A stretch of 64,000 nt of DNA from Yersinia mollaretii ATCC 43969 (GCF_013282725.1 NZ_CP054043.1:4526001-4590000); one strand, 5' to 3'; shown: positions 50,401-59,525, counted from the stretch's first letter. Translations and numbers: made by a program. Notes: generated by a model from the letters alone, not told the origin.

Positions 50401-52029
50401 TTACCAAATGATGGGTGTAGCAATCGCGCCGTTCCTACCAATGAACTGTGAGGGATCACCGTTCTTAACATTTCCTTGCCCATTGATGCGATAGTTCGAT
50501 GTCATCAACACGCAAGCTTTAATCGCACGCGTGACCCCAACGTAATGCAGATTTAAACATTGAGTTTCATTCTCAAAGATAACCTGACCAAATGTTCCTG
50601 GAGGATAGAGGCGTGTAGGAATAACGTGATCGTACAGATCAGCATGGAAAACAAGGTCAAATTCCAGCCCTTTGGCCTTGTGCAGGGTCATAATCTGAAC
50701 GGCATTGTCGCTGGGTCTTTGGAACCAGCGAAGCTTGGCGGTATCACCGCAAACACTCTCAAGCTCAGTCACAGCGACTGGTGAAGGTTGTTGTCTTAGT
50801 AAGCTTGCGGCCGCAGCTAACACTCTCACAATGAGATCGCCATCTAAGCAAGATCGGCAACTTAAAATCGCTCGACGAAGCGCGCGCAGCTCCTGTGTAG
50901 TTCGATTTAGTTTACCAGCTCGATCAATCAGAGACTCGGCAGTCATCCTTGGGTCGTAACGCAGTTTCAGCAAATCAGAAAAAAGTGTTGCTTCGGTCGT
51001 TGGTGCTGCCTCGAAAGGATTATCCTCGACAAGTCGGTGAGAAAGTCTCAGATGATTAGCAATCAACTTCGCCGAATGCTGATGCCGACAGAGAATGGCC
51101 ACTCTTTCCGCCGAGGCAATTTGATAGTGATCCACTAGATGAGGTATGGCGGTTTCTAACCAGAGACCCATAGCACGTTGGTCACCATTGATCGTCTTGA
51201 TTAACACCCGCATATTGTCCGTCGGCGTGATTGGATGGTTTGGGTTGAGCAGACGAAGTGCAAAATCATTGATGGACGGATGACAGCGGAAATTAGTAGT
51301 GATAGAAAAATGCTCAAAGCCGCTGCCTTGCGCTGTAAGTGCTAGTAGATGTTTGGGGGATTTTTGAGCAAATGCATAAATAGATTGGTCATTGTCGCCG
51401 ACTGCAACAGCTGTCAAACCAAGTTCCTTCAACTTTTGAAATAACTGATGCTGAAAGTATCCACTGTCCTGATATTCGTCAATATAGACTGCTCGATAAC
51501 GTGCCACGAGGTATTTCTGGCAGGCAAGTGACCGTCCGACCACGTAGTGGGCAAGCATACCTACTGCTTCTAAGGGGACGAAACCTAAGGCTAGTGCCTG
51601 CTGTATGAACGGCAGGAACTTAATTGTGTTGGTAACGCTACCGTCCTTAAGCGGCGTCACCGGTAGCATACGTGTCACCGAGTCGGGCAGTTCCCTGATC
51701 TTGACAGTCTTGACCTCAGCGGCCGCAGACATCAACTGCCGCGCGAATGGAAAGATGATCTCTCGAAGACAAAAATCGTCGATAGTGCCGAAGAAAGAAC
51801 TCTTCACGTCGAAAGCGTCGGCTCTGCAGCGGCGACCCAGCTCGTCACTCGCTTTGTTTGTGAAGGAAATGGCGATGATGCCTTGGTAGGGACGTAGCTC
51901 AGACACCATGTTCCGAACCTTGCATGACAGAACGCTGGTTTTCCCACTGCCGGGACGGGCGGTGATAACCATGTCGCTCTCGTATTGAATAGCTTGGTTT
52001 TGTTCTGCACTTGGCGTGAAGGTAGCCAT
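50401..52029 (-). CDS. gajB: Gabija protein GajB, UvrD-like helicase
   Basis: A 542-residue SF1A helicase: VITARPGSGKTSVLS (Walker A, about residues 22-36), VYIDEYQDSGYFQHQLF (II), VGDNDQSIYAFAQ (III), MTLHKAKGLEFDLVF (V) and HYVGVTRAIKACVLM (VI). In Gabija, GajB activates or assists the GajA nuclease after sensing DNA ends. ATG 52029 starts two bases after the gajA stop; an in-frame start at 52059 would overlap gajA. The pair with the TOPRIM-ATPase defines the assignment. Confidence 0.85.
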   Translation of the reverse strand: MATFTPSAEQNQAIQYESDMVITARPGSGKTSVLSCKVRNMVSELRPYQGIIAISFTNKASDELGRRCRADAFDVKSSFFGTIDDFCLREIIFPFARQLMSAAAEVKTVKIRELPDSVTRMLPVTPLKDGSVTNTIKFLPFIQQALALGFVPLEAVGMLAHYVVGRSLACQKYLVARYRAVYIDEYQDSGYFQHQLFQKLKELGLTAVAVGDNDQSIYAFAQKSPKHLLALTAQGSGFEHFSITTNFRCHPSINDFALRLLNPNHPITPTDNMRVLIKTINGDQRAMGLWLETAIPHLVDHYQIASAERVAILCRHQHSAKLIANHLRLSHRLVEDNPFEAAPTTEATLFSDLLKLRYDPRMTAESLIDRAGKLNRTTQELRALRRAILSCRSCLDGDLIVRVLAAAASLLRQQPSPVAVTELESVCGDTAKLRWFQRPSDNAVQIMTLHKAKGLEFDLVFHADLYDHVIPTRLYPPGTFGQVIFENETQCLNLHYVGVTRAIKACVLMTSNYRINGQGNVKNGDPSQFIGRNGAIATPIIW

Positions 52030-52031
52030 AA

Positions 52032-53750
52032 TTAAACCTGCGCTGCAGCTTGGATGCAATGGAGCAACGGCTTTAACAGATGCCCATTAATTTGAACTCT
52101 GAGCTGGGGTCCGCAGTGCTCAACGAACTCCTGCATGCGTATGGCTTTTTTGCCTTGCATGTAAGCGATCGCTTGAATTAATTCATGACCTTTGAACCCG
52201 TTCAACAGTGTCGGGAGTTCGGCAGCAATGTCATTTTCCAGATCAATTTGCGAAAGGAAGATGCCGTGGGGGGCGACGGAGGTACTGACTGTTTGCCAAG
52301 TGCCGTCAGCCAACGATGCAGCATGATCATATGTTTGAGAACGGTGTGGCTGAGGAGGCATACCAGCTAGTGATAGAGCACGGTTCATGCCCGCGAGGTT
52401 GCGACGCACCTCTTGCGCCCCTCGAGGGCCGATCAGAATATCGGAGATGTCATTATCGGTTCGCGCAGCCCATGGGATCTCCAAAGCGTTTAACACGCGC
52501 TTATAAACCTCAAACGCCACACCATCAACAGACAACAATGATACATTGCTGTGATCAAGATCGTAACCATGAGCACGTGCTAGTGCTGCATAGAACAGCA
52601 TTTCTGAAGGTCCCTCAACTAACATGACTGCTGAGGAGAAAAACGCCTCCGCTGGAAGAATGCTTATTCTGTAGCCAAGCCCTGTCCATGCGCTATTGAT
52701 GCAATCAGAGCAGCCTTGACTTGCCGCTCGGGACGCTCCGTTGCTACGCAATAGGCGAACAATCGAGTTGGGGTGGTAGCTTGCAGCAATCTGCGGAGAA
52801 TGCGTGGTAACTATGGTTTGACCAGGTAACGCGCTGATGAGATAGCTTGCAAGTTTGCGCTGCTGATGAGGGTGCAGATGTGCTTCGGGCTCTTCGACGC
52901 AATAGATCACCACCTCGCTGTCTTGGTCATGCTCAAGCACACTCTTTGCTTTCCACAAAGCCAGCAGGATTTGATTATTGCGGCCGTCACCCCCGAGCAT
53001 TACACGAGAACCATTGGTGCTGGCCCCCAGTTCCAACTGCTCGATGAATTGCTCGATACCTATTGCTCCGGTATCCAGTGAAACGTTGTATCCCATGTGA
53101 TGGTGGGAGAGAGCCTGCAATTCATCGTTTAGGTCTCTGGTCGCCTCTGCTACGTAGTGCAGGTTCTTCACGCCAGAGTTTACTGATTCCAGCAGCCTAG
53201 CAAGTGTCTGTAGCTGTATGGCATCGGCATCCACTTGGGCATCGTCGCGTGATTCCTGCGCAAGACGCAAAAGATGCCGCTTCTCCGAACGGATGTACCG
53301 CACAAGGTCCCGCTGAGAGTGGATGTACTTCAGATGGAGGTGCTTCAGGTAGTGACGACTAGGAATAACCTCCATTGCTGAGAGGTCATAGCCTGCAGCG
53401 ATTTCATAGCTATGGTTCGCCCTGGTGGCCCGAAATTCAAGAAAGAAGTGGCCCGTAGCACTGACAAAACCCTTGAGCTGAGAAAGAACGGCGTCCTGAG
53501 TTACTTCTGAGAACGCAACTCGAATCATAAAATAATCGGCCTGCATGCCATTTTGCCCACAATGGAAATCACGTGCAGTCGGCTCGATATCAGCCTCTGA
53601 CAAACTCTTGTCGAGCAAGAGTCGCAACGCATGGATCATATTGGTTTTACCAACATCGTTGCTTCCAATCACCAAGCTGTTCTTGGCTAGATTGATGTAC
53701 GCTTCAGCGAAGTTTCGGTACTGATGCAGATAGACGTAGTCGATTTTCAT
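52032..53750 (-). CDS. gajA: Gabija protein GajA, OLD-family ATPase-TOPRIM endonuclease
   Basis: A 572-residue protein. The N-terminal ABC-type ATPase has Walker A GSNDVGKTNMIHAL (about residues 30-42) and the late YCVEEPEAHLHPHQQ Walker B with TTHSP switch. The C-terminal TOPRIM domain has MLVEGPSEMLF (catalytic Glu), SVDGVAF and the Asp-containing RTDNDI. This is the GajA architecture: a sequence-specific nicking endonuclease inhibited by nucleotides and released when phage replication lowers NTP levels. The length matches the known GajA (about 578). It heads the two-gene operon. Confidence 0.88.
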   Translation of the reverse strand: MKIDYVYLHQYRNFAEAYINLAKNSLVIGSNDVGKTNMIHALRLLLDKSLSEADIEPTARDFHCGQNGMQADYFMIRVAFSEVTQDAVLSQLKGFVSATGHFFLEFRATRANHSYEIAAGYDLSAMEVIPSRHYLKHLHLKYIHSQRDLVRYIRSEKRHLLRLAQESRDDAQVDADAIQLQTLARLLESVNSGVKNLHYVAEATRDLNDELQALSHHHMGYNVSLDTGAIGIEQFIEQLELGASTNGSRVMLGGDGRNNQILLALWKAKSVLEHDQDSEVVIYCVEEPEAHLHPHQQRKLASYLISALPGQTIVTTHSPQIAASYHPNSIVRLLRSNGASRAASQGCSDCINSAWTGLGYRISILPAEAFFSSAVMLVEGPSEMLFYAALARAHGYDLDHSNVSLLSVDGVAFEVYKRVLNALEIPWAARTDNDISDILIGPRGAQEVRRNLAGMNRALSLAGMPPQPHRSQTYDHAASLADGTWQTVSTSVAPHGIFLSQIDLENDIAAELPTLLNGFKGHELIQAIAYMQGKKAIRMQEFVEHCGPQLRVQINGHLLKPLLHCIQAAAQV

Positions 53751-53972
53751 AAGATGAACGGAGCGCCCTGCAAATTGTTATGGGGGCCCTGCCAATAACA
53801 AGACCCTGCGATTCGGAGAACTATACTTTTTGACGAGTATTACGTTGCATTAATTATGCCTAAGTAACTGTTCGAAATAGTACATTTCTTTGTGAAAACT
53901 CAGCCCGGATTGTGCGGTCTGGTCAATCGCCAAACCAACTCAATAACCAACCGGACTGAGCGATGCCGACCG

Positions 53973-54150
53973 ATGCCGATCATAGCACCAATAACCCGTA
54001 CCGAACGACGTCTAAAGCAAAAAACGATTCATAAAACGCGTGATAAAAACCATGCCCGATGCTTACGGCCATTCTGATACTGAACCGGGGGAACAGCGTC
54101 AGCTAGGTTGGCAGAACGTTCTGCTAATTGCATTCGGTCTTACATAGCTT
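53973..54150 (+). pseudogene. IS630-family transposase remnant
   Basis: ATG 53973 opens MPIIAPITRTERRLKQKTI followed by HKTRDKNHAR, the typical start of an IS630-family transposase. About one base is missing near 54063, after which the other frame continues LTAILILNRGNSVS, a stop, then GRTFC. Only about 50 codons of the usual 340 survive. The terminal repeats were not identified. The rest of 53751-54269 holds no intact gene and should carry the Gabija promoter. Confidence 0.75.
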
Positions 54151-54269
54151 AACATTAAGTACGGTTCCTCTTTATATTCCAAATGATTTCAGACAGATAT
54201 TATCTCCGTGAACTCCCTGCATCCTTACAGGATTGCGGGGCTTATTATTTTTCACGCTGAGATCTGTGT

Positions 54270-55145
54270 ATGAAAAAATCAGAAGGTCTGCAGGCCATCG
54301 AAAAGCCACTGGCGTCACTCCCCCATGCCATTGGCAAACATATTCTTGATCATATTCAAAAGCTCACTCACTACGAACCGGTCATCGGAATCATGGGCAA
54401 AACAGGTGTGGGAAAATCGTCGCTCTGCAATGCGCTTTTCCAGGGTGAGGTCACGCCCGTCAGTGATGTCCAAGCCTGCACCCGTGACGTGCTGCGATTG
54501 CGTCTGAGCAGCGGTGACCATAGCCTAATACTGGTGGATCTGCCCGGTGTGGGTGAGAGCGAGCTACGGGACAGCGAATATGAATCTCTGTATCGCCGTA
54601 CCCTCCCTGAGCTGGATTTAATCCTATGGGTCATCAAAGCCGATGATCGTGCTTTCTCCGTCGATGAATGTTTCTACAGGCGAGTGATGACGGGCTACCA
54701 ACAGCGGGTACTGTTTGTCGTTAACCAGGCTGACAAAATCGAACCCAGCCATGAATGGTATGTCACCGGCAATGCGCCATCCCCGCACCAGTTGGCGAAT
54801 ATTGAGGCAAGGTTAGAGTCCATTCGCCAGCTATTTTCACCGCATCATCCGGTATCTGTCGTCTCAGCCAGGACAGAATGGAATCTGCCATCAATGGTAG
54901 AAACGATGATGCGCTGTCTGCCGGACTGTGCCACCAGCCCTCTGGCGACGCAACTGCACGGGAGGTTATGCAGTGAACCGGTAAAAAAGCAGGCACGTGA
55001 GGGCTTTGGCGATGCGGTGGGAGAGGCGTTTGATTCTGCGGAAGCTGCATCATTTATTCCCGCACCACTAAAAGCGGTCATTCGTACCGTCCGCGAGGCC
55101 GTGGTATCCGTTGCCCGTGCCGTTTGGGACTGGATTTTCTTCTGA
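54270..55145 (+). CDS. YeeP/YfjP/YkfA-family GTPase
   Basis: A 291-residue Era/TrmE-like GTP-binding protein: GIMGKTGVGKSSLCNALF (G1, about residues 35-52), a threonine in the ACTRDV G2 region, DLPGVGES (G3) and NQADK (G4). The C-terminal region (about 230-291) has an amphipathic or hydrophobic end (VVSVARAVWDWIFF). Relatives occur in the E. coli CP4-6, CP4-44 and CP4-57 prophages. The cellular role is unknown. It opens the plus-strand CP4-like module. Confidence 0.88.
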   Translation: MKKSEGLQAIEKPLASLPHAIGKHILDHIQKLTHYEPVIGIMGKTGVGKSSLCNALFQGEVTPVSDVQACTRDVLRLRLSSGDHSLILVDLPGVGESELRDSEYESLYRRTLPELDLILWVIKADDRAFSVDECFYRRVMTGYQQRVLFVVNQADKIEPSHEWYVTGNAPSPHQLANIEARLESIRQLFSPHHPVSVVSARTEWNLPSMVETMMRCLPDCATSPLATQLHGRLCSEPVKKQAREGFGDAVGEAFDSAEAASFIPAPLKAVIRTVREAVVSVARAVWDWIFF

Positions 55146-55357
55146 GCTGGGGCAACTGCCGTTATCTTCGGGACATACCCTGTCCGTTATGACGTTTTAT
55201 AAGCTATCGAATTTGGTATGTTTTCTCTCTAAGCCCCGTCACAGTTGATTTCGGCAACAGTAAAAAATACGTCTTCTTGTGTCCATTCCCTGTCCCTGCC
55301 CCTCGTTAAAATAACTGTTTTATTTTCAGCTAATTATCTCACTGGAGAACCTGTCTC

Positions 55358-56059
55358 ATGACTCAGGCTGAACGCCGTCATGACCGGCTTGCCGTCAGGC
55401 TGTCGTTAATTATCAGCCGTCTGGTGGCGGGCGAAACGCTAGATTTGCGAACGTTGGCAACTGAATTTGGCGTGTCGGTTCGTACCCTGCGCCGGGACTT
55501 TCGGGAACGGCTGATGTATCTGGATCTAGAGTATCGCAAGGGTCAGTGTCGCTTGCTGTCCGGCGGCCGCCAGAGAGAGCTGGCTGTGATGACATTTGCC
55601 CGCCAGTCGGGCGTTGAAGCACTGTTTCCTGGTATGGATAACCATCTGGTCGCTTCACTGTTGAGCGGTCCTGGTGAGTCTCCCTGCCTTATCTGGCAGG
55701 GAGTGGCCCAAGCGTCATCCCCAGACTTGGGCGTGTTCACACGACTGGTGAGCGCAGTATCGGAACACCGGAAGGTGACGCTACTGGGAAGCGGTTGTCG
55801 CTGCACAGACTTCGCTCCTTATCGCCTGGTTCTGCGTGAGGGAGAATGGTATCTGACGGGTGAGCATCAGGCCCGGATTGCCGTTTTTCCCCTGACCGAT
55901 ATTCGGGCGGTCACGCTCCACAACGGCAGCTTCGCTCCGGATATAGCGATGCGCGACATCCTTTCTCACCCGGATTTTCTTCAGGCTTTACCCCACTTTC
56001 GCTTTTTCCATTCATTGCTTGTCACAACTGACGACGGGCTTATACCTCAGAAGGAATAA
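55358..56059 (+). CDS. WYL-domain transcriptional regulator (YafY/YfjR-like)
   Basis: A 233-residue regulator: N-terminal DeoR-type winged helix (about 10-65, TLATEFGVSVRTLRRDFRERL) and WYL domain (about 135-200, with APYRLVLREGEWYLTG). WYL proteins sense ligands, often nucleic acids, and commonly control phage-defence and island genes. ATG 55358 follows CTGGAGAAC. It probably regulates the neighbouring module. Confidence 0.88.
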   Translation: MTQAERRHDRLAVRLSLIISRLVAGETLDLRTLATEFGVSVRTLRRDFRERLMYLDLEYRKGQCRLLSGGRQRELAVMTFARQSGVEALFPGMDNHLVASLLSGPGESPCLIWQGVAQASSPDLGVFTRLVSAVSEHRKVTLLGSGCRCTDFAPYRLVLREGEWYLTGEHQARIAVFPLTDIRAVTLHNGSFAPDIAMRDILSHPDFLQALPHFRFFHSLLVTTDDGLIPQKE

Positions 56060-56064
56060 TCACA

Positions 56065-56712
56065 ATGAAATTGCTTACCACTACAGTGCTGGCCGCCAGT
56101 TTTTGCCTTGGTGCTGTTTTTCCGGCTGACGCTGGAAACACTGTCGGCACAGTCAAAGCCTGGCAATACATGCAGGCTGACGGTTGGAAATCTGCCGATG
56201 GCATGGATGACAATAAGCTGCACAACATGCTCTATCAAGCCAGCGTGATTGATAACTACCCGTGGACGAAACAGTTTCTGCTACGTGTCCGTGGCGGCGG
56301 TGCCATTTTCCTGGCCGACAAGAAAACCCACACCATTCGCCAACTAAAACTGAATTCTGTCGGTGAAACCTACAACGATATTGAAACGGTTTATCAGGGA
56401 GAAGATAAAGGTGAAGGGTGCTATTTTGCCATTATTGATAGCCAGTCCTCTGTACGGGATAAGGCTATTGATGACCTTATTTACCCCACATGGCCAGCGG
56501 TTCACGATACTGATGATGTTCTTAAGGCTAAAATTGCAAACGTCAGGCAGCAAATAGCCGCGAAAGTCGTCATGGTCATGCCAGATAACTGTGTGAATAA
56601 ACAGCAACAGGCCTCCCTGGCCGCTAAACGCTCAGAAAAGGACCGAAAGCTCCAGGAGTGGGTGGCACAGCAAAGCCTCGCTGAATTGTGTCGTCGCACC
56701 GGTAATTGTTGA
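56065..56712 (+). CDS. Hypothetical exported island protein, 215 residues
   Basis: Signal peptide (VLAASFCLGAVFPADA, cleavage near residue 23). The mature protein of about 190 residues has three cysteines, two of them late (DNCVNKQQ and LCRRTGNC), fitting a disulphide in the periplasm. AAGGAAT precedes ATG 56065, five bases after the WYL gene, so co-transcription is likely. The family is not recognised. Confidence 0.75.
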   Translation: MKLLTTTVLAASFCLGAVFPADAGNTVGTVKAWQYMQADGWKSADGMDDNKLHNMLYQASVIDNYPWTKQFLLRVRGGGAIFLADKKTHTIRQLKLNSVGETYNDIETVYQGEDKGEGCYFAIIDSQSSVRDKAIDDLIYPTWPAVHDTDDVLKAKIANVRQQIAAKVVMVMPDNCVNKQQQASLAAKRSEKDRKLQEWVAQQSLAELCRRTGNC

Positions 56713-56834
56713 ACCACTTCCCGAAAGAAGAGTGAATATGCCAGTAACGTCTTCGGTCCGGGCTTCTGATAGCTATCCCACTGAATAATTTCTCTGGGCG
56801 ACTCAGGGGGTTTCACAGATAAGGAAAATCATGT

Positions 56835-56984
56835 TTTCGCAAAGCCGGGGTGGATACTGCGGCTTTTGGCAAGCTGGCCTAGCTGGTCCCATTTTATCTG
56901 TGGCGGCGGGCTAAAACGCTTGGGCAGAAACCCACGTATTTCTGGGTCTGGTTGGTGATGTTGGTACTGATCATTCTGACCTGA
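56835..56984 (+). pseudogene. Decayed small membrane-protein gene
   Basis: One frame ends LVPFYLWRRAKTLGQKPTYF-(W)VWLVMLVLIILT and stop, with an in-frame TAG at 56880-56882 and no start in frame. The pattern of a short basic loop followed by a terminal membrane helix suggests the tail of a small membrane protein. The rest of 56713-57085 is featureless. Confidence 0.5.
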
Positions 56985-57085
56985 TGTTAATTAACGTCTG
57001 ACAAGAATATATCAGGGGATACATGGATTTATTACAAATAATGCAGATTGCAAAAAATTCAATTTACTGATTTAAGGACAGAATT

Positions 57086-57553
57086 ATGCGTCTACCTCAC
57101 GCAATGCTGATGGTGTCAACTCTGGTGTCAGCAACAACCGCTCAGGCCATACCGAATATGTGGACCAGTGGTTTTGGTCAGGGTGTAACAGAATACCTGA
57201 TCACCAATTCGGAAAATGTCGTTTTTAACCTTAACTGCACTATGAACCCAGATGAGCAAAATATCTTGCAACATCACGTGCTCATTGACCTGCCTGACGG
57301 TACTGGTGCAGATTCACGCGATGATAAAACTGCAATAACGGTTGTGACCGATGACCAACAGTTTCCGTTACCCTCTTCGCTGGGGTGGAGAAATGGGGAC
57401 AACGCCTGGATCCAGTTTATTGATGCCCTTGGTCACGCCGCAACGTTCGATGTTTATGTTAATGATAAAAAAGTAGGGAGCTTTACTCCCGGTATTAAGA
57501 ATACGAAAAAAGAGCTGGATGACCTTAGCGGGTGCAGGAATACCGCTGGTTAA
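57086..57553 (+). CDS. Hypothetical exported island protein, 155 residues
   Basis: Signal peptide of about 21 residues (MLMVSTLVSATTAQA). The mature part is acidic, with two cysteines (LNCTMNPDE and SGCRNTAG), likely one disulphide. TAAGGACAG precedes ATG 57086. It has a strong terminator downstream (57588-57625) and is probably monocistronic. I do not recognise the family, though beta-rich exported proteins of this kind occur in other enterobacterial islands. Confidence 0.72.
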   Translation: MRLPHAMLMVSTLVSATTAQAIPNMWTSGFGQGVTEYLITNSENVVFNLNCTMNPDEQNILQHHVLIDLPDGTGADSRDDKTAITVVTDDQQFPLPSSLGWRNGDNAWIQFIDALGHAATFDVYVNDKKVGSFTPGIKNTKKELDDLSGCRNTAG

Positions 57554-57587
57554 CTTTCTTTATCAGCAACCAATCGATCATCTTACG

Positions 57588-57625
57588 GGCCATGCCTCCT
57601 TCGGGAAGCATGGCCTTTCGTTTTT
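57588..57625 (+). terminator. Terminator after the 155-residue exported protein
   Basis: GGCCATGC pairs with GCATGGCC (57588-57595 with 57608-57615), followed by TTTCGTTTTT. Confidence 0.82.
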
Positions 57626-57722
57626 AATCTCCGAATAAGGACTTTGTAGTGTTACGCCAGCCAGACCTCGCGTGAGCCGTCACCATAAGCGCTCACTGAC
57701 TTTTATTACCTCCCTCCAACGT

Positions 57723-57760
57723 ACAGGCCCCTCGGTTTTTCCGGTGGGGCCTGTTTTGTT
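57723..57760 (+). terminator. Second hairpin, just upstream of the antirestriction gene
   Basis: ACAGGCCCC pairs with GGGGCCTGT (57723-57731 with 57746-57754) and a T-rich stretch follows. It lies about 25 bases before the next start codon, so it may act as an attenuator of the operon rather than a simple terminator. Confidence 0.6.
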
Positions 57761-57784
57761 ATTTATTTCAGAAGGATATTTTTC

Positions 57785-58231
57785 ATGAATACACATTCTA
57801 CCCCGCCTGCGGCCTCCTCTCAGACAAACATACTGACCGCCACTGCTGTGCCAAACCGCCAGCGCCTCCGTTTCTGGCCACAGCATTTTGGAAACGTACC
57901 GCAATGGCTCATTCTGGAGCCTCATGTCTTTGGCTGGCTGGATCGCCTGTGTGCCGACTATCACGGGGGTTCCTGGGATTTTTACACGCTCAGTAACGGC
58001 GGGGCCTTTATGGCTCCAGAAGGCGATGAGCGGTGGTCACTGTTTAACGGTATGAATGGCAACGGTGCCGAGATGAGTGCTGAGGCCGCAGGGATCACCG
58101 CCTGCCTGATGGCCTTCAGCCACCACGCTTGCCGCACTGAGAGCGAAGCGATGACCGACCATTTCTATCGCCTGCGGGAATATGCGCTGCATCACCCCGA
58201 CAGCCGCGCCATTTTCGCCCTGATTGACTGA
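57785..58231 (+). CDS. KlcA/ArdB-family antirestriction protein (YafX/YfjX-like)
   Basis: A 148-residue protein matching the YafX/YfjX/KlcA group: RLRFWPQHFGNVPQWLILEPHVFGWLDRLC, GGSWDFYTLSNGGAFMAP and NGNGAEMSAEAAGITACLMAFSHHACRTE. ArdB/KlcA proteins relieve type I restriction during transfer. AGAAGGATA precedes ATG 57785. It heads a compact plus-strand operon that runs to the DUF4942 gene. Confidence 0.92.
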   Translation: MNTHSTPPAASSQTNILTATAVPNRQRLRFWPQHFGNVPQWLILEPHVFGWLDRLCADYHGGSWDFYTLSNGGAFMAPEGDERWSLFNGMNGNGAEMSAEAAGITACLMAFSHHACRTESEAMTDHFYRLREYALHHPDSRAIFALID

Positions 58232-58241
58232 GAACACCGAA

Positions 58242-58727
58242 ATGAATTCCTCAACATTATTGGCGTCAACCGCACTGCCGTTAACGGCACAGCGTACGGT
58301 GAAACGCGCCCTGTCATTGCTGGAAAAACACCTGCGCGAACCAGGAGCCTTATTTACTTCCACCAACACCGCACGCGACTGGTTACGTTTGCAACTCGCC
58401 GGGCTGGAGCGTGAAGTCTTTATCGTGTTGTATCTCGACAATCAGCACCGGCTGCTGGCATGTGAAACGCTGTTCACCGGCAGTATCAGAAGCACGGAAG
58501 TCCATCCCCGTGAAGTGGTGAAGGCCGCGCTTCGCCATAACGCGGCAGCGGTTATTCTGGCTCACAACCACCCCTCTGGGGAGGCTGAGCCCAGCCAGGC
58601 TGACCGGCAGATCACCGACAGACTGGTGAACGCGCTGGCACTGGTTGATGTGAAGGTATTGGACCATCTGATTGTTGGCGGTCTTGATATCGTGTCATTC
58701 ACCGAGCGCGGCTGGTTACCTGGCTGA
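58242..58727 (+). CDS. RadC-family JAB-domain protein (YeeS/YfjY-like)
   Basis: A 161-residue MPN/JAB-fold protein of the RadC type. The metal motif is complete: AAVILAHNHPSGEAEPSQAD (HxHx-S...D), and LEREVFIVLYLDNQHRLLACETLFTGSI matches the family core. Its function in islands is unclear; classical RadC repair activity was not confirmed. ATG 58242 is preferred over a TTG at 58224 overlapping the previous gene. 10 bases separate it from the antirestriction gene. Confidence 0.92.
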   Translation: MNSSTLLASTALPLTAQRTVKRALSLLEKHLREPGALFTSTNTARDWLRLQLAGLEREVFIVLYLDNQHRLLACETLFTGSIRSTEVHPREVVKAALRHNAAAVILAHNHPSGEAEPSQADRQITDRLVNALALVDVKVLDHLIVGGLDIVSFTERGWLPG

Positions 58728-58775
58728 TAGCAACCGCCCTCGTTTCCTCACCCTCATTTTCAAGGAGCCTTTACC

Positions 58776-59153
58776 ATGGGCTGGTTATTTTCACACCACT
58801 ACCGCCGTGAACTGATCGCGGCACTGATCCAAACCGATGACACTGAACACTATCAACACGTTACGCTGGCACATGCGCTGCGGGGCAATATCCTGTGGTC
58901 GGTTGTCCAGAGCACACCGAAAGATCCGGCAAAAGTCGCCAGAACGATCATTAACTGCACCCTAATGCAAAGCTCAGGTGGCTGTTGGGGCTATAAGGCG
59001 ATGGATGAGTCGGTACAGCCTTGTTATTACTCCTGCCCAAAGCTCTACCTGACGATGGCCCCGGTCATCAGCCCGGAATGGCGTGAGAAGGTATTGGCGT
59101 ATCATCAACGCCGTTATCCACGAACGGGTATAATAAAGGAAGGAAGCCAATAA
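58776..59153 (+). CDS. DUF6927-like island protein
   Basis: A 125-residue protein starting MGWLFSHHYRRELIAALIQ and containing CWGYKAMDESVQPCYYSCPKLYLTMAPV, which I recognise as the pattern of a conserved family in conjugative plasmids and islands (named DUF6927, from memory). AAGGAG precedes ATG 58776, and its stop overlaps the next start (TAATG). The function is unknown. Confidence 0.7.
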   Translation: MGWLFSHHYRRELIAALIQTDDTEHYQHVTLAHALRGNILWSVVQSTPKDPAKVARTIINCTLMQSSGGCWGYKAMDESVQPCYYSCPKLYLTMAPVISPEWREKVLAYHQRRYPRTGIIKEGSQ

Positions 59154-59470
59154 TGGTAACAACGCCACTTTTACGCTTCGGTCTGCAATGCAGTTCGGCC
59201 CATATCAGTGAGGACGACAATACGGTGCTGTACCGGATTTCACACTGCCAGGATGAGTTCAACGACGGTGAATGGATCTCGTTTTCGGGCACCGGCTATT
59301 TGCTGCGATTGGATGCGTGGATCCACCCTGTGTTGCAACTCAAGCGGCTGGGGCTTTCCAAGACCTGCCGCCATCTGGTCACCACGCTGATAAAGCGACA
59401 CAAACTGAGCTACCTGCATATTGATGCCGTGGGTGAGGTCTTGCCCGACTTTACCACCTTCGACTGGTAA
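59153..59470 (+). CDS. DUF5983-like island protein
   Basis: A 105-residue protein with LLRFGLQCSSAHISEDD at the start, WISFSGTGYLLRLDAW in the middle and GEVLPDFTTFDW at the end. This is the pattern of a family often encoded next to CbtA-type toxins (DUF5983, from memory). Its start overlaps the previous stop by one base. The function is unknown. Confidence 0.7.
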   Translation: MVTTPLLRFGLQCSSAHISEDDNTVLYRISHCQDEFNDGEWISFSGTGYLLRLDAWIHPVLQLKRLGLSKTCRHLVTTLIKRHKLSYLHIDAVGEVLPDFTTFDW

Positions 59471-59525
59471 TACCCCCCAAGTTTCGCCTTCGCATTATCC
59501 CTTTATTTTACATGGATACATTCTC

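Noticed and set aside
53892..54077. Possible small protein of 61 residues upstream of the GTPase gene
   Set aside because: From residue 28 on it is the N-terminus of an IS630 transposase that then shifts frame, so it is a gene remnant.
58242..58727. RadC-like JAB protein as the deconjugating enzyme for the ubiquitin-like protein
   Set aside because: It belongs to the CP4-type module in another operon on the opposite strand, and the RadC family is widespread in islands lacking any ubiquitin-like gene.
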